Shown here: piece by piece, positions 31,637 to 40,662 of the stretch | Layout of the letters: each line of letters starts with the position of its first letter | How positions within the stretch are numbered: position 1 is the stretch's first letter | NCBI RefSeq assembly: GCF_013141775.1 | Contig: NZ_WHOB01000055.1 | Span: forward strand, 1 to 64,000 | Direction of reading: 5' to 3' | Source of the DNA: Paenibacillus phytohabitans | Lineage (GTDB): Bacteria; Bacillota; Bacilli; Paenibacillales; Paenibacillaceae | DNA length: 64,000 nt | The notes under the pieces: generated by a model | The model's input: the letters and a program-made list of their open reading frames with translations, nothing else | Told to the model about the DNA's origin: nothing | Database searches by the model: none | Program-made: the position numbers and the translations under genes

Positions 31637-32938
31637 ATGAATCCACTGGCTGGACAATTGAATGACAGCATCAAGGCAGGCAATGAACATGTGTACGATA
31701 TGCTCTCTAATCTCGGCAAAGCAATCTATTTCCCCAAAGAGGGAATCCTGAGCCAGTCTGCAGAAGCGACGGCTCATGCCAAGAAGTATAATGCTACCAT
31801 CGGTATTGCTACCGAGAACGGAATGCCGATGCACCTTGGTGTGATCCAGGATAAACTCTCCGCCTACAGCCCCAAAGACCTGTACGGCTACGCGCCTCCT
31901 GCAGGCAAGCCGGAGCTGCGTACGGTATGGCGGGAGAAGATGCTGCGTGAGAATCCGTCGCTTGAAGGCAAATCCTTCAGCAATCCTGTCGTTACGAACG
32001 CCCTGACACACGGGCTTAGCATAGTTGCCGACTTGTTCGCAGAACAAGGGGATGCCGTCATCTATCCGGACAAAAACTGGGAGAACTACGAGCTGACCTT
32101 CGGCATCCGCCGTCTGACCGAAACCGTTAACTATCCGCTGTTCACCGAAGATATGAGCTTCAACAGCGAAGGACTGCTGGATGCGCTGCTGGCCCAGAAG
32201 GACCGCGGCAAAGCCATCGTCCTGCTCAATTTCCCTAATAACCCGACAGGGTATACACCAGGCATTAAAGAAGGCGAAGCCATCGTTGCCGCAATCCTGC
32301 GTGCCGCTGAAGAAGGCGTTAATGTCGTAGTCGTCAGCGATGATGCTTATTTCGGACTCTTTTTCGAGGATTCACTGAAGGAATCGCTGTTTGGCAAGCT
32401 CGCGAACCTGCATCCCCGTGTGCTGGCAATTAAGATTGACGGAGCCACTAAAGAAGAATTTGTCTGGGGCTTCCGCGTCGGCTTCATCACCTATGCTTCC
32501 GAGAACAAAGAGCTGCTGGCTGCCCTGGAGCAGAAGACACTCGGGATTATCCGGGCCACCATCTCCAGCGGAGCACATCCGTCCCAGACCTTTGTACTGG
32601 ATGCGCTGAAGGCGCCGGAATTCGCCGCCCAGAAGGAAGAGAAGTTCCAGATCATGAAAGGCCGGGCCAACAAAGTGAAGGCGCTGCTGGACAGCGGCAA
32701 ATACGGAGATGACGTATGGACTTATTATCCGTTCAACTCCGGGTACTTCATGTGTCTGAAACTGCTCACCGTGCCGGCTGAAACTTTACGGCTCCACCTG
32801 ATCCACAATTACGGGCTGGGCACCATCGCCCTCGGCGAAAGTGATCTGCGCATTGCCTTCTCCTGCATCGAAGAGAATCAGCTTGAGGATCTGTTCGATC
32901 TGGTCTATGCAGGCATCCGCGATTTGGAGAAATCCTGA
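31637..32938 (+). CDS. PLP-dependent aminotransferase, class I/II
   Basis: A 433-residue enzyme of fold type I. NFPNNPTGYTPG marks the cofactor Asn region, VVVVSDDAYFGLFFEDS has the PLP-binding Asp and Tyr, and KIDGATKEEFVWGFRVGFIT holds the Schiff-base Lys with the Arg of phosphate binding. It ends with DLRIAFSCIEENQLEDL, where the Arg binds the substrate carboxylate. Amino donor and acceptor are unknown. I chose ATG 31637 because GGAAGG lies nine bases upstream; ATG 31628 touches that site. A perfect terminator follows. Confidence 0.9.
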   Translation: MNPLAGQLNDSIKAGNEHVYDMLSNLGKAIYFPKEGILSQSAEATAHAKKYNATIGIATENGMPMHLGVIQDKLSAYSPKDLYGYAPPAGKPELRTVWREKMLRENPSLEGKSFSNPVVTNALTHGLSIVADLFAEQGDAVIYPDKNWENYELTFGIRRLTETVNYPLFTEDMSFNSEGLLDALLAQKDRGKAIVLLNFPNNPTGYTPGIKEGEAIVAAILRAAEEGVNVVVVSDDAYFGLFFEDSLKESLFGKLANLHPRVLAIKIDGATKEEFVWGFRVGFITYASENKELLAALEQKTLGIIRATISSGAHPSQTFVLDALKAPEFAAQKEEKFQIMKGRANKVKALLDSGKYGDDVWTYYPFNSGYFMCLKLLTVPAETLRLHLIHNYGLGTIALGESDLRIAFSCIEENQLEDLFDLVYAGIRDLEKS

Positions 32939-32961
32939 TTCCCAGCCTTGGCATACGTTAG

Positions 32962-32993
32962 TCAGCCCCGGAAATCCGGGGCTGATTTTTTTT
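32962..32993 (+). terminator. Terminator of the aminotransferase
   Basis: TCAGCCCCGG-AAAT-CCGGGGCTGA followed by TTTTTTTT, 23 bases past the stop. Confidence 0.93.
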
Positions 32994-33091
32994 GCCCTGC
33001 CCTATGGCATTGGCCTATACACGTTCTTCCCTCCGCACATACAATACGATGTACTCAAGTACAACAACTCAAACGCGAAAGGGGAATGAAC

Positions 33092-33208
33092 ATGAGCGAA
33101 GAAGTTAGAGGCGGATACGGATACGGACACGGTGCATTCACAAGCACAGGCGCAATTCTGGTTCTCTTTATCCTGCTGGTTATCATCAGCCGTTCACTCT
33201 TTGTCTAA
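33092..33208 (+). CDS. YjcZ-family small sporulation membrane protein
   Basis: A 38-residue protein, MSEEVRGGYGYGHGAFTSTG then AILVLFILLVIISRSLFV. It has the family layout: a Gly/Tyr-rich start and one C-terminal transmembrane segment (residues ~18-36). YjcZ/SscA-like proteins are found in spores and linked to spore coat assembly. The ATG at 33092 is seven bases after AAAGGGG; the ATG at 33086 lies too near. Single gene with a hairpin 80 bases downstream. Confidence 0.82.
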   Translation: MSEEVRGGYGYGHGAFTSTGAILVLFILLVIISRSLFV

Positions 33209-33285
33209 CCGGGAATAAGTCCCTGGAGGGAGCCCAGTGCTCTCTCCGCTCCCCGTGTTGCAGCATTCCCTGTTCCACCCAAGTA

Positions 33286-33325
33286 GAAACAGCTTTGCCG
33301 TCCTTTTAAGGGACGGTGTTGTTTC
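33286..33325. repeat. Hairpin downstream of the YjcZ-like gene
   Basis: GCCGTCC and GGACGG pair, nested in GAAACAGC/GTTGTTTC. It may act as a weak terminator for the small gene; no T-tract follows. Confidence 0.5.
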
Positions 33326-33407
33326 AGCGAGAAATAGAAGGATAAGTTATCGTGTGAAACATATAAATTCTTATATTTTGAAATTAAGAGGGCAACTCCC
33401 TCTATAT

Positions 33408-33453
33408 AAAAATGGCCTCACGCTCCGCGTCAGCAGAGTATGAGGTCATTTTT
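33408..33453 (-). terminator. Terminator of ecsAB
   Basis: AAAAATGGCCTCA and TGAGGTCATTTTT pair around a 20-base loop; usable on either strand. It lies 35 bases past the stop of ecsB. Confidence 0.75.
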
Positions 33454-33487
33454 AATGTGCATATTTTTGTTGCTAAAAGAGTCTGTT

Positions 33488-34708
33488 CTACAAATCATCC
33501 TCATCCGTCCGGGCTTCCTTGCGGGTGGAGTAGGCCTTGAACAGATAGGCCAGCAGCGCTCCGCACGCCAATGTTCCCAGAACCGGCAGCGGACGCGCTC
33601 CCGCCTGAAGCAGAAGAGGCAGTCCGGTCAGCAGAGCCAGTAACAGATGCGCCCGGAATACAAACTGGATGGTTCCCTTGCTCTTGCTGCCTTCCGGCAG
33701 CGGATACACGGTCAGCCAGAACGACTCGCTGTGCAGCTTGCGCAGCGCCGTCAGCTGAATCCCCATCAGGAAGAGGAAGAAGATATAAATACCGCTGCCG
33801 GTGTAGCTGTCCTGATTCATCCAGACCAGGAACAGGTCCAATACGGCAATCCGCAGAACGATTCCGAAGATATCACCTCTGGCGAAGCTTTTGGTCAGGA
33901 GGAAGCGGTAGGCGGAATTCCGCTGCCAGGTTATGCCGCCGCCCCACCGGGACAGGTAGCGCCGGGCATAGACCCGCTGCTCACGTCCAGGGACATCAAC
34001 GAACCAGCCGAGGACCATAAGCGCCCGGGTCCCCTGATTCTTCTCCATCGTAATCAGGCGTTCCCACGGAACAGAATGCCGGCCGGGTACGGCCAGCGCT
34101 GCCGCGTAGGCTGCGGCCAGAATTACGATGAAGATCAGCGCGCGGACCGGCGGCTGCCATACCCAGGCCGCAACCATCAGGGTGCCCACTGCCCAGCGCA
34201 ACAGGTTGTAGCCTATGGCGGCCGGCCGGGAGAGCATAGCGGTCTCCCGCCATAACCCGAAGCTGGCGAGCAGCTTCACCAGGATCAGGACCAGGAGAGT
34301 GGCCAGCAGCCCCTTATGGGATTCATCCGTGCGTATGTACAGCGGCCATAAGGTAATGAGTACAAAAGCCAGCCGCAGGATCTTCCACACATTCCCGCTG
34401 ACCCAGGAAGGGGCGAAATACTCCTTCATCCGGTGGCCCTGCGGCAGCAGGAAGATCGTATCCGGAGTCTGCAGATAGGTCCGGAAGCTGCTGTGCACCG
34501 CCGCCGGCACCAGCAGGACGAGCATAATCCAGCGGATGGGGATACCTGCCGGGATATCACGCAGCAGGGAAGTGTACCAGGCGGAGAAGATGATCAGCAC
34601 CAGCAGGAACACCATGGCTACCCCGCTCTGGATGATATACCCCATATAGGGGATCAGGCTTCCTGTAAACCGGCTGCGCCGCTGCCGGCGCAGCTCCTTC
34701 AAATCCAT
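33488..34708 (-). CDS. ecsB: EcsB-like ABC transporter permease
   Basis: A 406-residue membrane protein with about eight hydrophobic segments (first at ~24-47). The length and the MDLKELRRQRRSRFTGSLIP start and PQGHRMKEYF loop fit EcsB. In Bacillus, EcsAB affects secretion, competence and intramembrane proteolysis through RasP. It is two bases downstream of the matching ATPase gene and must be cotranslated in the same operon. Substrate unknown. Confidence 0.88.
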   Translation of the reverse strand: MDLKELRRQRRSRFTGSLIPYMGYIIQSGVAMVFLLVLIIFSAWYTSLLRDIPAGIPIRWIMLVLLVPAAVHSSFRTYLQTPDTIFLLPQGHRMKEYFAPSWVSGNVWKILRLAFVLITLWPLYIRTDESHKGLLATLLVLILVKLLASFGLWRETAMLSRPAAIGYNLLRWAVGTLMVAAWVWQPPVRALIFIVILAAAYAAALAVPGRHSVPWERLITMEKNQGTRALMVLGWFVDVPGREQRVYARRYLSRWGGGITWQRNSAYRFLLTKSFARGDIFGIVLRIAVLDLFLVWMNQDSYTGSGIYIFFLFLMGIQLTALRKLHSESFWLTVYPLPEGSKSKGTIQFVFRAHLLLALLTGLPLLLQAGARPLPVLGTLACGALLAYLFKAYSTRKEARTDEDDL

Positions 34709-34709
34709 A

Positions 34710-35456
34710 TCATTTCCCTCCCTGAACCAGTTCGTAGAACAGCTGCTCCAAGTTCAAGCCCTGCAGCCCGGCCTTCGCGGTCATCTCGGCGAGTGTTCCC
34801 TCCGCAATTACCATTCCGCGGTGCAGCACAATGAACCGGTCGCAGTAGTTCTCGATGGTGGAGAGGATATGCGAGCTCAGCAGAATGGACGCCCCGGATT
34901 TCTTCAGGTCCAGCATGAAATCCAGCAGAGAGCGGATGCCGAGCGGATCGAGGCCGAGGAACGGCTCGTCAATCACATACAGTGCCGGGCGTGCAACGAA
35001 CGCACACATAATCATCACCTTCTGCTTCATGCCTTTGGACAGATGGGACGACAACGTATCCATCTTGTCCTCCATATTAAAGAGTGCAGCCAGCTGGCCG
35101 GTGCGCGATTCATAATCGCTGCGCTCCACGCCGTAAGCTCTGGCCGTAAATTCAACATGCTCACGGACGGTCATCTCCTCATAGAGGAGAGGGGACTCCG
35201 GAACGAAGGAAAGCGCACTGTGGTAGCTCTCAGGATCGCTGCTGCGCGTCTTGCCCTGCACAGTAATCTCGCCCTTATGCGGAGACATGAGTCCAAGAAT
35301 ATGCTTCATGGTTGTACTTTTGCCTGCGCCGTTCAAACCGATAAGCCCGACCATTTCACCGGGCTGAACCTGCAGGCCGATATCATGCAGCACCGGCTTG
35401 TTCAGGCTGTATCCTCCGCTTAAGCCCGTAATTTGCAATACGGGAGCTGTGTTCAT
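34710..35456 (-). CDS. ecsA: EcsA-like ABC transporter ATP-binding protein
   Basis: A 248-residue ATPase. Walker A GLNGAGKST (40-48), signature LSKGMKQ (139-145), Walker B LYVIDEP (159-165) and the switch region LLSSHILSTIENYCD. It powers the permease coded next. The first ATG overlaps the helicase stop by four bases (ATGA), so all three genes are likely one operon. The EcsA identity rests on the ABC subtype and the EcsB neighbour. Confidence 0.9.
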   Translation of the reverse strand: MNTAPVLQITGLSGGYSLNKPVLHDIGLQVQPGEMVGLIGLNGAGKSTTMKHILGLMSPHKGEITVQGKTRSSDPESYHSALSFVPESPLLYEEMTVREHVEFTARAYGVERSDYESRTGQLAALFNMEDKMDTLSSHLSKGMKQKVMIMCAFVARPALYVIDEPFLGLDPLGIRSLLDFMLDLKKSGASILLSSHILSTIENYCDRFIVLHRGMVIAEGTLAEMTAKAGLQGLNLEQLFYELVQGGK

Positions 35457-36946
35457 TGGCCGTCACCTCTCGGGGTTTTGTTCTTGAGCCACTTCGGGGC
35501 TCCCTTGTTCTTGCGGTTCTTGTCCCGCTCCGCATTGCTGCGTGCCTTGCCTGCGGGTGATGCCGCGCTGCGCGTGCTCGCGGCAATCCCCGGCCGGTGC
35601 TGCTCACGCCGCACCGTACCAGCCCCATCCCCAGCGCCAGCTGCGCCCGGCTGCCCTGCCGGAGCTTCGCCGCCCGTCCCTCCGGCTGTTCCAGCCGCCG
35701 AGGTCCGTACCTGCGGCTTGCCGGTGCGCGGCCCGGCTTCGCTGCCGCGCGGGGCAGAGCCTTCGCGGCGGCCTGCACCTGCGCCGCCGCCGCGGAATTC
35801 ACTGCGCTCGCCCTCCGTCAGCGCCTTGCCAAAGGCCATTTCCCGCTCGTCCAGCTGGATATCCAGCTCGCGGGCGAATTTGCGCATGATGAACGTCTGC
35901 TGCTCCGTAACAATCGTTACGGACAGTCCGCGTTTGCCCATGCGCCCCGTGCGTCCGGCACGGTGGACATAGTGCTCGGAGTCAAAGGCCGGATCGAAGC
36001 TGACGACCAGCGTCAGATTCTCAATGTCCAGGCCTCTGGCCGCCACGTCGCTGGCGACCAGCACCTTGAGCTTGCCGTCACGGAAGCGGGCCAGCACGTT
36101 GGCGCGCGTAACCTTGTCGGCATCGCCGTACAGCGCTGCGGCAGGTAGTCCCAGATGATTCAGCTTCGCGGTCACCTCAGCAATATCATCGGTCGCATTC
36201 ACGAACACTATCGCCCGTTCAGGCTTGTAGTGGCGGATCACCCGGCGCAGCATATCCACCTTGTTCCGCTCCTCGGATACCACGTAGTGATGCTCCAGAC
36301 TCTGGGCCGTCATCATCCCGGGATCAATGCCCACCTCTGCGATGTTCTTCATTTCCTTGTTGGCCAGGAGCTTGGTCTCCGGTCCGATGGTCGCGGACAG
36401 CATAACCAACTGGCGTGTGCGCAGCGCGCTGCTGACGATCTTCGTCACTTCTCCCGCACCGCTGAGCTGGAACATCTGGTCCGCCTCATCGAGAATAATC
36501 GTCGTCACCTCATGCATCTTCAGCTTGCGCAGCCCGATCAGCTCCCGCACGCGTCCCGGTGTACCTACAACCAGCTGGGGATGCTCGCGCAGCTTGTCAA
36601 TCTGGCGTTTGATCGCCGCCCCGCCGATCAGCCCCATCGCCCGGATGCCCCGGTGGGCTCCGTAGCGCTCTGCTTCGCGGAGAATCTGCATCGCCAGCTC
36701 CTGGGTTGGTGCCAGCACCAGCTTCTGCACCGATTTCTGGTCCGGATTGATCCCTTGCAGCAGCGGCAGCAGGTAGGCCAGAGTTTTGCCTGTCCCTGTC
36801 TGGGATGCGGCCAGAACATCTCTTCCTTCCAGCAGAAGCGGGATCGTCTGCTCCTGTACAGGGGATGGTTCGGTGATGCCGAATTCAGACAATCGGGCAA
36901 CGAGGTCTTCCTGAATGCCGATAGCTGCAAAAGAAGCTTTATTCAT
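35453..36946 (-). CDS. DEAD-box ATP-dependent RNA helicase
   Basis: A 497-residue helicase. The Q-motif region is FGITEPSPVQEQTIPLLLEG. Motif I ASQTGTGKT is at 47-55, Ia PTQELA, Ib TPGR, II DEAD (153-156), III SAT, and in domain 2 ARGLDIENL, and HRAGRTGRMG (VI). The last ~120 residues are Arg/Gly/Ala-rich (for example GGGAGAGRREGSAPRGSEAG) and likely bind RNA. It probably acts in ribosome assembly or mRNA decay at low temperature, like CshA/CshB; no subtype is sure. A hairpin terminator at 36995 precedes it. Confidence 0.93.
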   Translation of the reverse strand: MNKASFAAIGIQEDLVARLSEFGITEPSPVQEQTIPLLLEGRDVLAASQTGTGKTLAYLLPLLQGINPDQKSVQKLVLAPTQELAMQILREAERYGAHRGIRAMGLIGGAAIKRQIDKLREHPQLVVGTPGRVRELIGLRKLKMHEVTTIILDEADQMFQLSGAGEVTKIVSSALRTRQLVMLSATIGPETKLLANKEMKNIAEVGIDPGMMTAQSLEHHYVVSEERNKVDMLRRVIRHYKPERAIVFVNATDDIAEVTAKLNHLGLPAAALYGDADKVTRANVLARFRDGKLKVLVASDVAARGLDIENLTLVVSFDPAFDSEHYVHRAGRTGRMGKRGLSVTIVTEQQTFIMRKFARELDIQLDEREMAFGKALTEGERSEFRGGGAGAGRREGSAPRGSEAGPRTGKPQVRTSAAGTAGGTGGEAPAGQPGAAGAGDGAGTVRREQHRPGIAASTRSAASPAGKARSNAERDKNRKNKGAPKWLKNKTPRGDGQ

Positions 36947-36994
36947 AATAGTAATTCATCCTTTTCGCTTAAGATAATATGTTCATTATATGCC

Positions 36995-37023
36995 AAAAAG
37001 GCCTCTCCACCAAATGGAAGGCC
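36995..37023 (-). terminator. Terminator of the SDR gene
   Basis: On the minus strand GGCCTTCCA-TTTGG-TGGAGAGGCC with one A-G mismatch, then TTTTT. It lies between the SDR stop (37111) and the helicase start. Confidence 0.6.
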
Positions 37024-37110
37024 ATAAGTTCCAATCTACGCCATATTTTATATATGTAATTCCATCCTGCATGCAAAAGGGGACAAGCCGTTTGCTTCAT
37101 AGCTGAGTAA

Positions 37111-37887
37111 TCATTTTCTGTTCATTGCGTTATAGGTCAGCTTATCCGCCAGCCGCGGAAACAAGCCGTATAGACGAATCCCGAAGGCTGCCAGACCGGG
37201 CAGATCCACTTCTTCCTTGCCTTTGTCCATCAGCTTCACAATCTTCGCAGACACATGCTGCGGAGTCATCATGATCCGGCTCACGCTTTTCTCATAATTG
37301 CCTGAAGGATCGGCGGTCTTGAAGAATTCGGTGGCGATGGGTCCGGGGTTCACAGCCGAGACAATAATTCCGCTCTTGCGGAGCTCCTGGCGGAGCGCAT
37401 TGGTGAAGCCGAGAACAGCATGTTTCGTAGCCGTATAGGCAACTGCGCGGGCTGTGCCGATTTTGCCGGCCATCGAGGCCACATTCACGATCTGACCGCT
37501 GCCGCGCTCCAGCATATGAGGCACTACCGCCTTGGTGCAGCGGACAATCCCCATATAGTTCACGTCCATCATGGCATCGAATTCGCCGGGCTCCATCTCC
37601 GTAAAAGCCGCAAACTTGCCATAACCGGCATTGTTGAGAAGAATGTCGATTCTGCCGTACTGTTCAAGAATCTCCGCGAAGGTACGCTCCACTGCCGCCT
37701 CATCGGTCACATCACAGACGAACAGTCCAAAAACGCCCGGTATCCCGGCCGCGGTTTCTTTCAGCTTGTCTTCCGAACGGGCCAGCAGAATGGGAACGGC
37801 CCCACGCTGGCTGAGCATCTGTGCCGTAAGCGCACCGATGCCGCTCGAAGCTCCTGTAATAACAACAACCTTGCCTTGTAATGCCAT
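37111..37887 (-). CDS. Short-chain dehydrogenase/reductase
   Basis: A 258-residue classical SDR. NAD(P)-binding TGASSGIG is at 11-18, NNAG at 85-88, and the catalytic set S138, Y151, K155 in the VASMAGKIG and YTATK blocks. The C-terminal ~35 residues (FPRLADKLTYNAMNRK) suggest the YqjQ-like group. It reduces or oxidises an unknown alcohol/carbonyl substrate. Single-gene unit; the next gene upstream is CheX-like. Confidence 0.92.
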   Translation of the reverse strand: MALQGKVVVITGASSGIGALTAQMLSQRGAVPILLARSEDKLKETAAGIPGVFGLFVCDVTDEAAVERTFAEILEQYGRIDILLNNAGYGKFAAFTEMEPGEFDAMMDVNYMGIVRCTKAVVPHMLERGSGQIVNVASMAGKIGTARAVAYTATKHAVLGFTNALRQELRKSGIIVSAVNPGPIATEFFKTADPSGNYEKSVSRIMMTPQHVSAKIVKLMDKGKEEVDLPGLAAFGIRLYGLFPRLADKLTYNAMNRK

Positions 37888-37915
37888 GGAATGTGTTCAG
37901 CTCCCGAATATCCGC

Positions 37916-38371
37916 CTAAGAGATCATAACCTGAATATCAAGCTCCCCGATGCCTTCCATCATAAGCGGAATACTCAGCGCTCTGCGCGGAAGGATCGAC
38001 ATGCTCTCTGTCTTCATTAACTTCGGCGGTGTAATGTCTACCGAAACCCCTTGATTGGAGAGAATAGTACTGGCATTGCCGCTGATCATGTTGCCAAGCT
38101 CCGAAATGGCACTTTGGCCCATCTCGTCCATTTCCGTAATCACATAGCCGCCCATCATGGCCGAAACCATCTTAAGCGCCACGTGCTCGGCGATTCCGAA
38201 GATAATATTCCCGCTGAGCTGACCTGTCATTCCCACTTGAATCCATATATGATTATCGATCAGTTCAATGTCCTTAATACCCAGAATACCGGTAGACGGC
38301 GAGACTTGTATCACCTGTTCAATTACAATTCGTGCAGACTCTAGAAACGGATTGATTACTTCTGCTTTCAT
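37916..38371 (-). CDS. CheX-like chemotaxis phosphatase domain protein
   Basis: A 151-residue protein from ATG 38371, with GGGGGG eleven bases upstream; a further extension to 38407 is rejected for lack of a site. It shows the CheX/CheC signature ISELGNMISGNASTILSNQG (E and N of the EIxN phosphatase motif). CheX dephosphorylates CheY~P. It stands away from any chemotaxis operon, so it may act on another response regulator. Confidence 0.85.
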   Translation of the reverse strand: MKAEVINPFLESARIVIEQVIQVSPSTGILGIKDIELIDNHIWIQVGMTGQLSGNIIFGIAEHVALKMVSAMMGGYVITEMDEMGQSAISELGNMISGNASTILSNQGVSVDITPPKLMKTESMSILPRRALSIPLMMEGIGELDIQVMIS

Positions 38372-38518
38372 GAAAGTGCTGTCCCCCCTCGACCAGGCTT
38401 TAGTCATATACCAAAAGTCCTAAGCAATAATGATTTATTATACTTCATATATCGGCATTATTCATCAAAAATTAATGGTCTTGTCGAATGAATTCACAAG
38501 ATAGTTTGGACGGCGACA

Positions 38519-38547
38519 TTGCCCTGCCGGGTGTAATCTCCTATAAT
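38519..38547 (+). promoter_or_regulatory. Possible sigma-A promoter for the LysR gene
   Basis: TTGCCC (38519-38524) and TATAAT (38542-38547) are 17 bases apart. The leader would be about 215 bases long. No gene is supported in 38408-38770. Confidence 0.35.
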
Positions 38548-38770
38548 TTAATCAAATGCCAACACTGAACGTAAGATTTGCGGCGCAATTCCCTCCGGGT
38601 GCAGCACTCACTGCGTATTTCCCCCTCATTCCTGGCAGACAATCCGCAGCATGCAGACCCTGGCCCATCAAGCTGTTAACGGCGCAAACGTCCTCTGGAA
38701 AGAAGTCACTTTCCCACAACGATACCAATATACGGCGGCACCAATACCGGTAGCCATTAGGGGGCAGTCC

Positions 38771-39673
38771 ATGAATATCAGCCAGCTTGAAACACTGATT
38801 ACCATTTCCAAAACCATGAGCTTCCGCAAGGCGGGAGAACTACTCAATTTGACCCAGCCGGCGGTTTCAGCACAGATCAAAAGTCTCGAAGAAGAATTCA
38901 AGACCCAGCTTGTGGACCGGAATCAGCCTGTAACCCTGACAGACCGGGGCCAGGTATTCCTCACGCATGCGGAGCAGATTGTAGGTATCGTTGAAGAGCT
39001 TAAGCAGCGTCTTGCGGATCTCGAAGAGAATCCCCAGGGGCATATTATTCTCGGCACGACCACCTCCATTGCCATTCAGATTCTGCCGCGGATTCTGTCC
39101 TATTTCCAGGACCAGTTCCCGCATATCAAAACCTCGATCTCGTCCATGTCCTCTTCACAAATCTATCAGCATGTCGAGAATGGTCTCGTCGATGTCGGCA
39201 TTGGCTATCTGATCGGCCGCAGTCCCGGAATGACAACTTCCGTCCTGTATTATGATACCTTTGAACTGGTCGTCTCGCCCCGCCATCCTCTGGCCCAGGT
39301 CAAATCGGCCGGTATTGAGGCGCTTGGCAAAACACCGCTCATCCTGCTGTCCCCGGACACCGTCGGCCGGAGATTCGCCGATGAAGTACTCGCCAAACAC
39401 GGCATCCAGCCCCAGGTCATCATGGAGCTGACCAGCAGCGAAGAGGTGAAACGGATGGTGGAGCTGGATCTCGGGGCAGCCGTTATTTCCAAACAGTCCG
39501 TAACCGCCGAGGTCCGAAGCGGTACGCTCAAAATCGTCCCGATCATTGAGCTTGAGGTCACCCACCCTGTAGGCGTCATCACCAAATCCGGGAAGTACGT
39601 CAATTCGGCCATGAGGCAGTTTCTGAGCGATCTTAAGGGAATGCCCGAAACCCAGTTCATCGGCTCAGAGTAA
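38771..39673 (+). CDS. LysR family transcriptional regulator
   Basis: A 300-residue regulator from ATG 38771, with GGGGG upstream. The N-terminal helix-turn-helix is FRKAGELLNLTQPAVSAQIK (residues ~19-38). The C-terminal effector domain has the usual two lobes. The length is typical. The nearby gene is a PHP phosphatase, which might share its transcript 59 bases later. Target and effector are unknown; it resembles CbbR/CysL in size only. Confidence 0.92.
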   Translation: MNISQLETLITISKTMSFRKAGELLNLTQPAVSAQIKSLEEEFKTQLVDRNQPVTLTDRGQVFLTHAEQIVGIVEELKQRLADLEENPQGHIILGTTTSIAIQILPRILSYFQDQFPHIKTSISSMSSSQIYQHVENGLVDVGIGYLIGRSPGMTTSVLYYDTFELVVSPRHPLAQVKSAGIEALGKTPLILLSPDTVGRRFADEVLAKHGIQPQVIMELTSSEEVKRMVELDLGAAVISKQSVTAEVRSGTLKIVPIIELEVTHPVGVITKSGKYVNSAMRQFLSDLKGMPETQFIGSE

Positions 39674-39732
39674 CTAATGATCAGCAACCTGCAACCTATT
39701 CTGCCACCTTGGCCTAAGGAGATGTTACCTCT

Positions 39733-40542
39733 ATGAATTTCGACCTGCATACCCATCATTTCCGCTGCGGTCATGCTGACGGAAACATCAGGGATTATAT
39801 TGAAGCCGGGATAACCGCGGGTCTTGATGTGATCGGGATTTCCGATCACACGCCCTATTTCGGAAGTCCGTCCGAGCAGGCTTTTCCGCGTATCGCGATG
39901 GCCAAATCGGAGCTTGTCCACTACGTGGAGGAAGTACTGGCTCTGCAAAAGGAGTACGAAGGCCGCATTGATGTCCTGCTCGGCATTGAGTCCGACTATT
40001 TCCCCGAGCATGCGGAGCTGTACCGGAAGACGCTTGCTGCTTATCCGTTTGACTATGTGATCGGTTCGGTGCACAGCGTGGACGGCAACAGCATTTTTAA
40101 TAAAAGCCGCTGGAAGGGTCTGGGTCCGAAGCAGCAGCTGGCAGCCAAAGCGGAGTATTACCGGCTGATCGCCGAATCCGCGCGCAGCGGCATGTTCCAG
40201 ATCCTCGGACACATTGATGCGATGAAGGGTAACTACCCGCAGTTCTCGGAGATCTCCGCTCCCCGGGAGATTGACGAAGCCTTAAGCACAATCAGCGAAT
40301 GCGGGCTGGCCATCGAGATCAACACCTCGGGCGGCACCAAGCTGTGCGGCGGCTGGTATCCGTCGGATGAGATTCTGGAGCGGGCGCTGCATTTCGGCGT
40401 GGAGGTCAGCTTCGGCTCCGATGCCCATAAGCCTTCCCGGGTGGCTGATCAGCGCAATAGCGTTGCCGCGCGGCTTAAGGAGATCGGATTTAAGCACTGG
40501 GTCTACTACAAACGGCGCGAGAAGATTACAGTAGGACTATAG
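39733..40542 (+). CDS. Histidinol-phosphatase, PHP family
   Basis: A 269-residue metal-dependent phosphatase of the PHP superfamily. Motifs: FDLHTHHFRCGHAD (HxH at 6-8), GISDHTP, LLGIESDYFP with Glu ligand, IGSVHSVD and LGHIDAMK, and the last GSDAHKP. In the HisK branch it removes phosphate from histidinol phosphate in histidine synthesis. No other his gene is near, so a related phosphoester is possible. The ATG follows AAGGAG by ten bases. Confidence 0.9.
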   Translation: MNFDLHTHHFRCGHADGNIRDYIEAGITAGLDVIGISDHTPYFGSPSEQAFPRIAMAKSELVHYVEEVLALQKEYEGRIDVLLGIESDYFPEHAELYRKTLAAYPFDYVIGSVHSVDGNSIFNKSRWKGLGPKQQLAAKAEYYRLIAESARSGMFQILGHIDAMKGNYPQFSEISAPREIDEALSTISECGLAIEINTSGGTKLCGGWYPSDEILERALHFGVEVSFGSDAHKPSRVADQRNSVAARLKEIGFKHWVYYKRREKITVGL

Positions 40543-40588
40543 CTGTAGATAACGGAGACGGCTTAATTCTCTGCTGGACAAAATAAAT

Positions 40589-40655
40589 GCACCGCATGTG
40601 GTCCGGCTGTTGACGATGCTTGCCATCGTCCGCCGTTACCGCTGCGGTGCTTTTT
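40589..40655 (+). terminator. Terminator of the PHP phosphatase gene
   Basis: GCACCGCA and TGCGGTGC pair at the base; an inner GACGATG/CATCGTC hairpin is nested between them; TTTTT follows. Confidence 0.75.
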
Positions 40656-40662
40656 GCTAAGG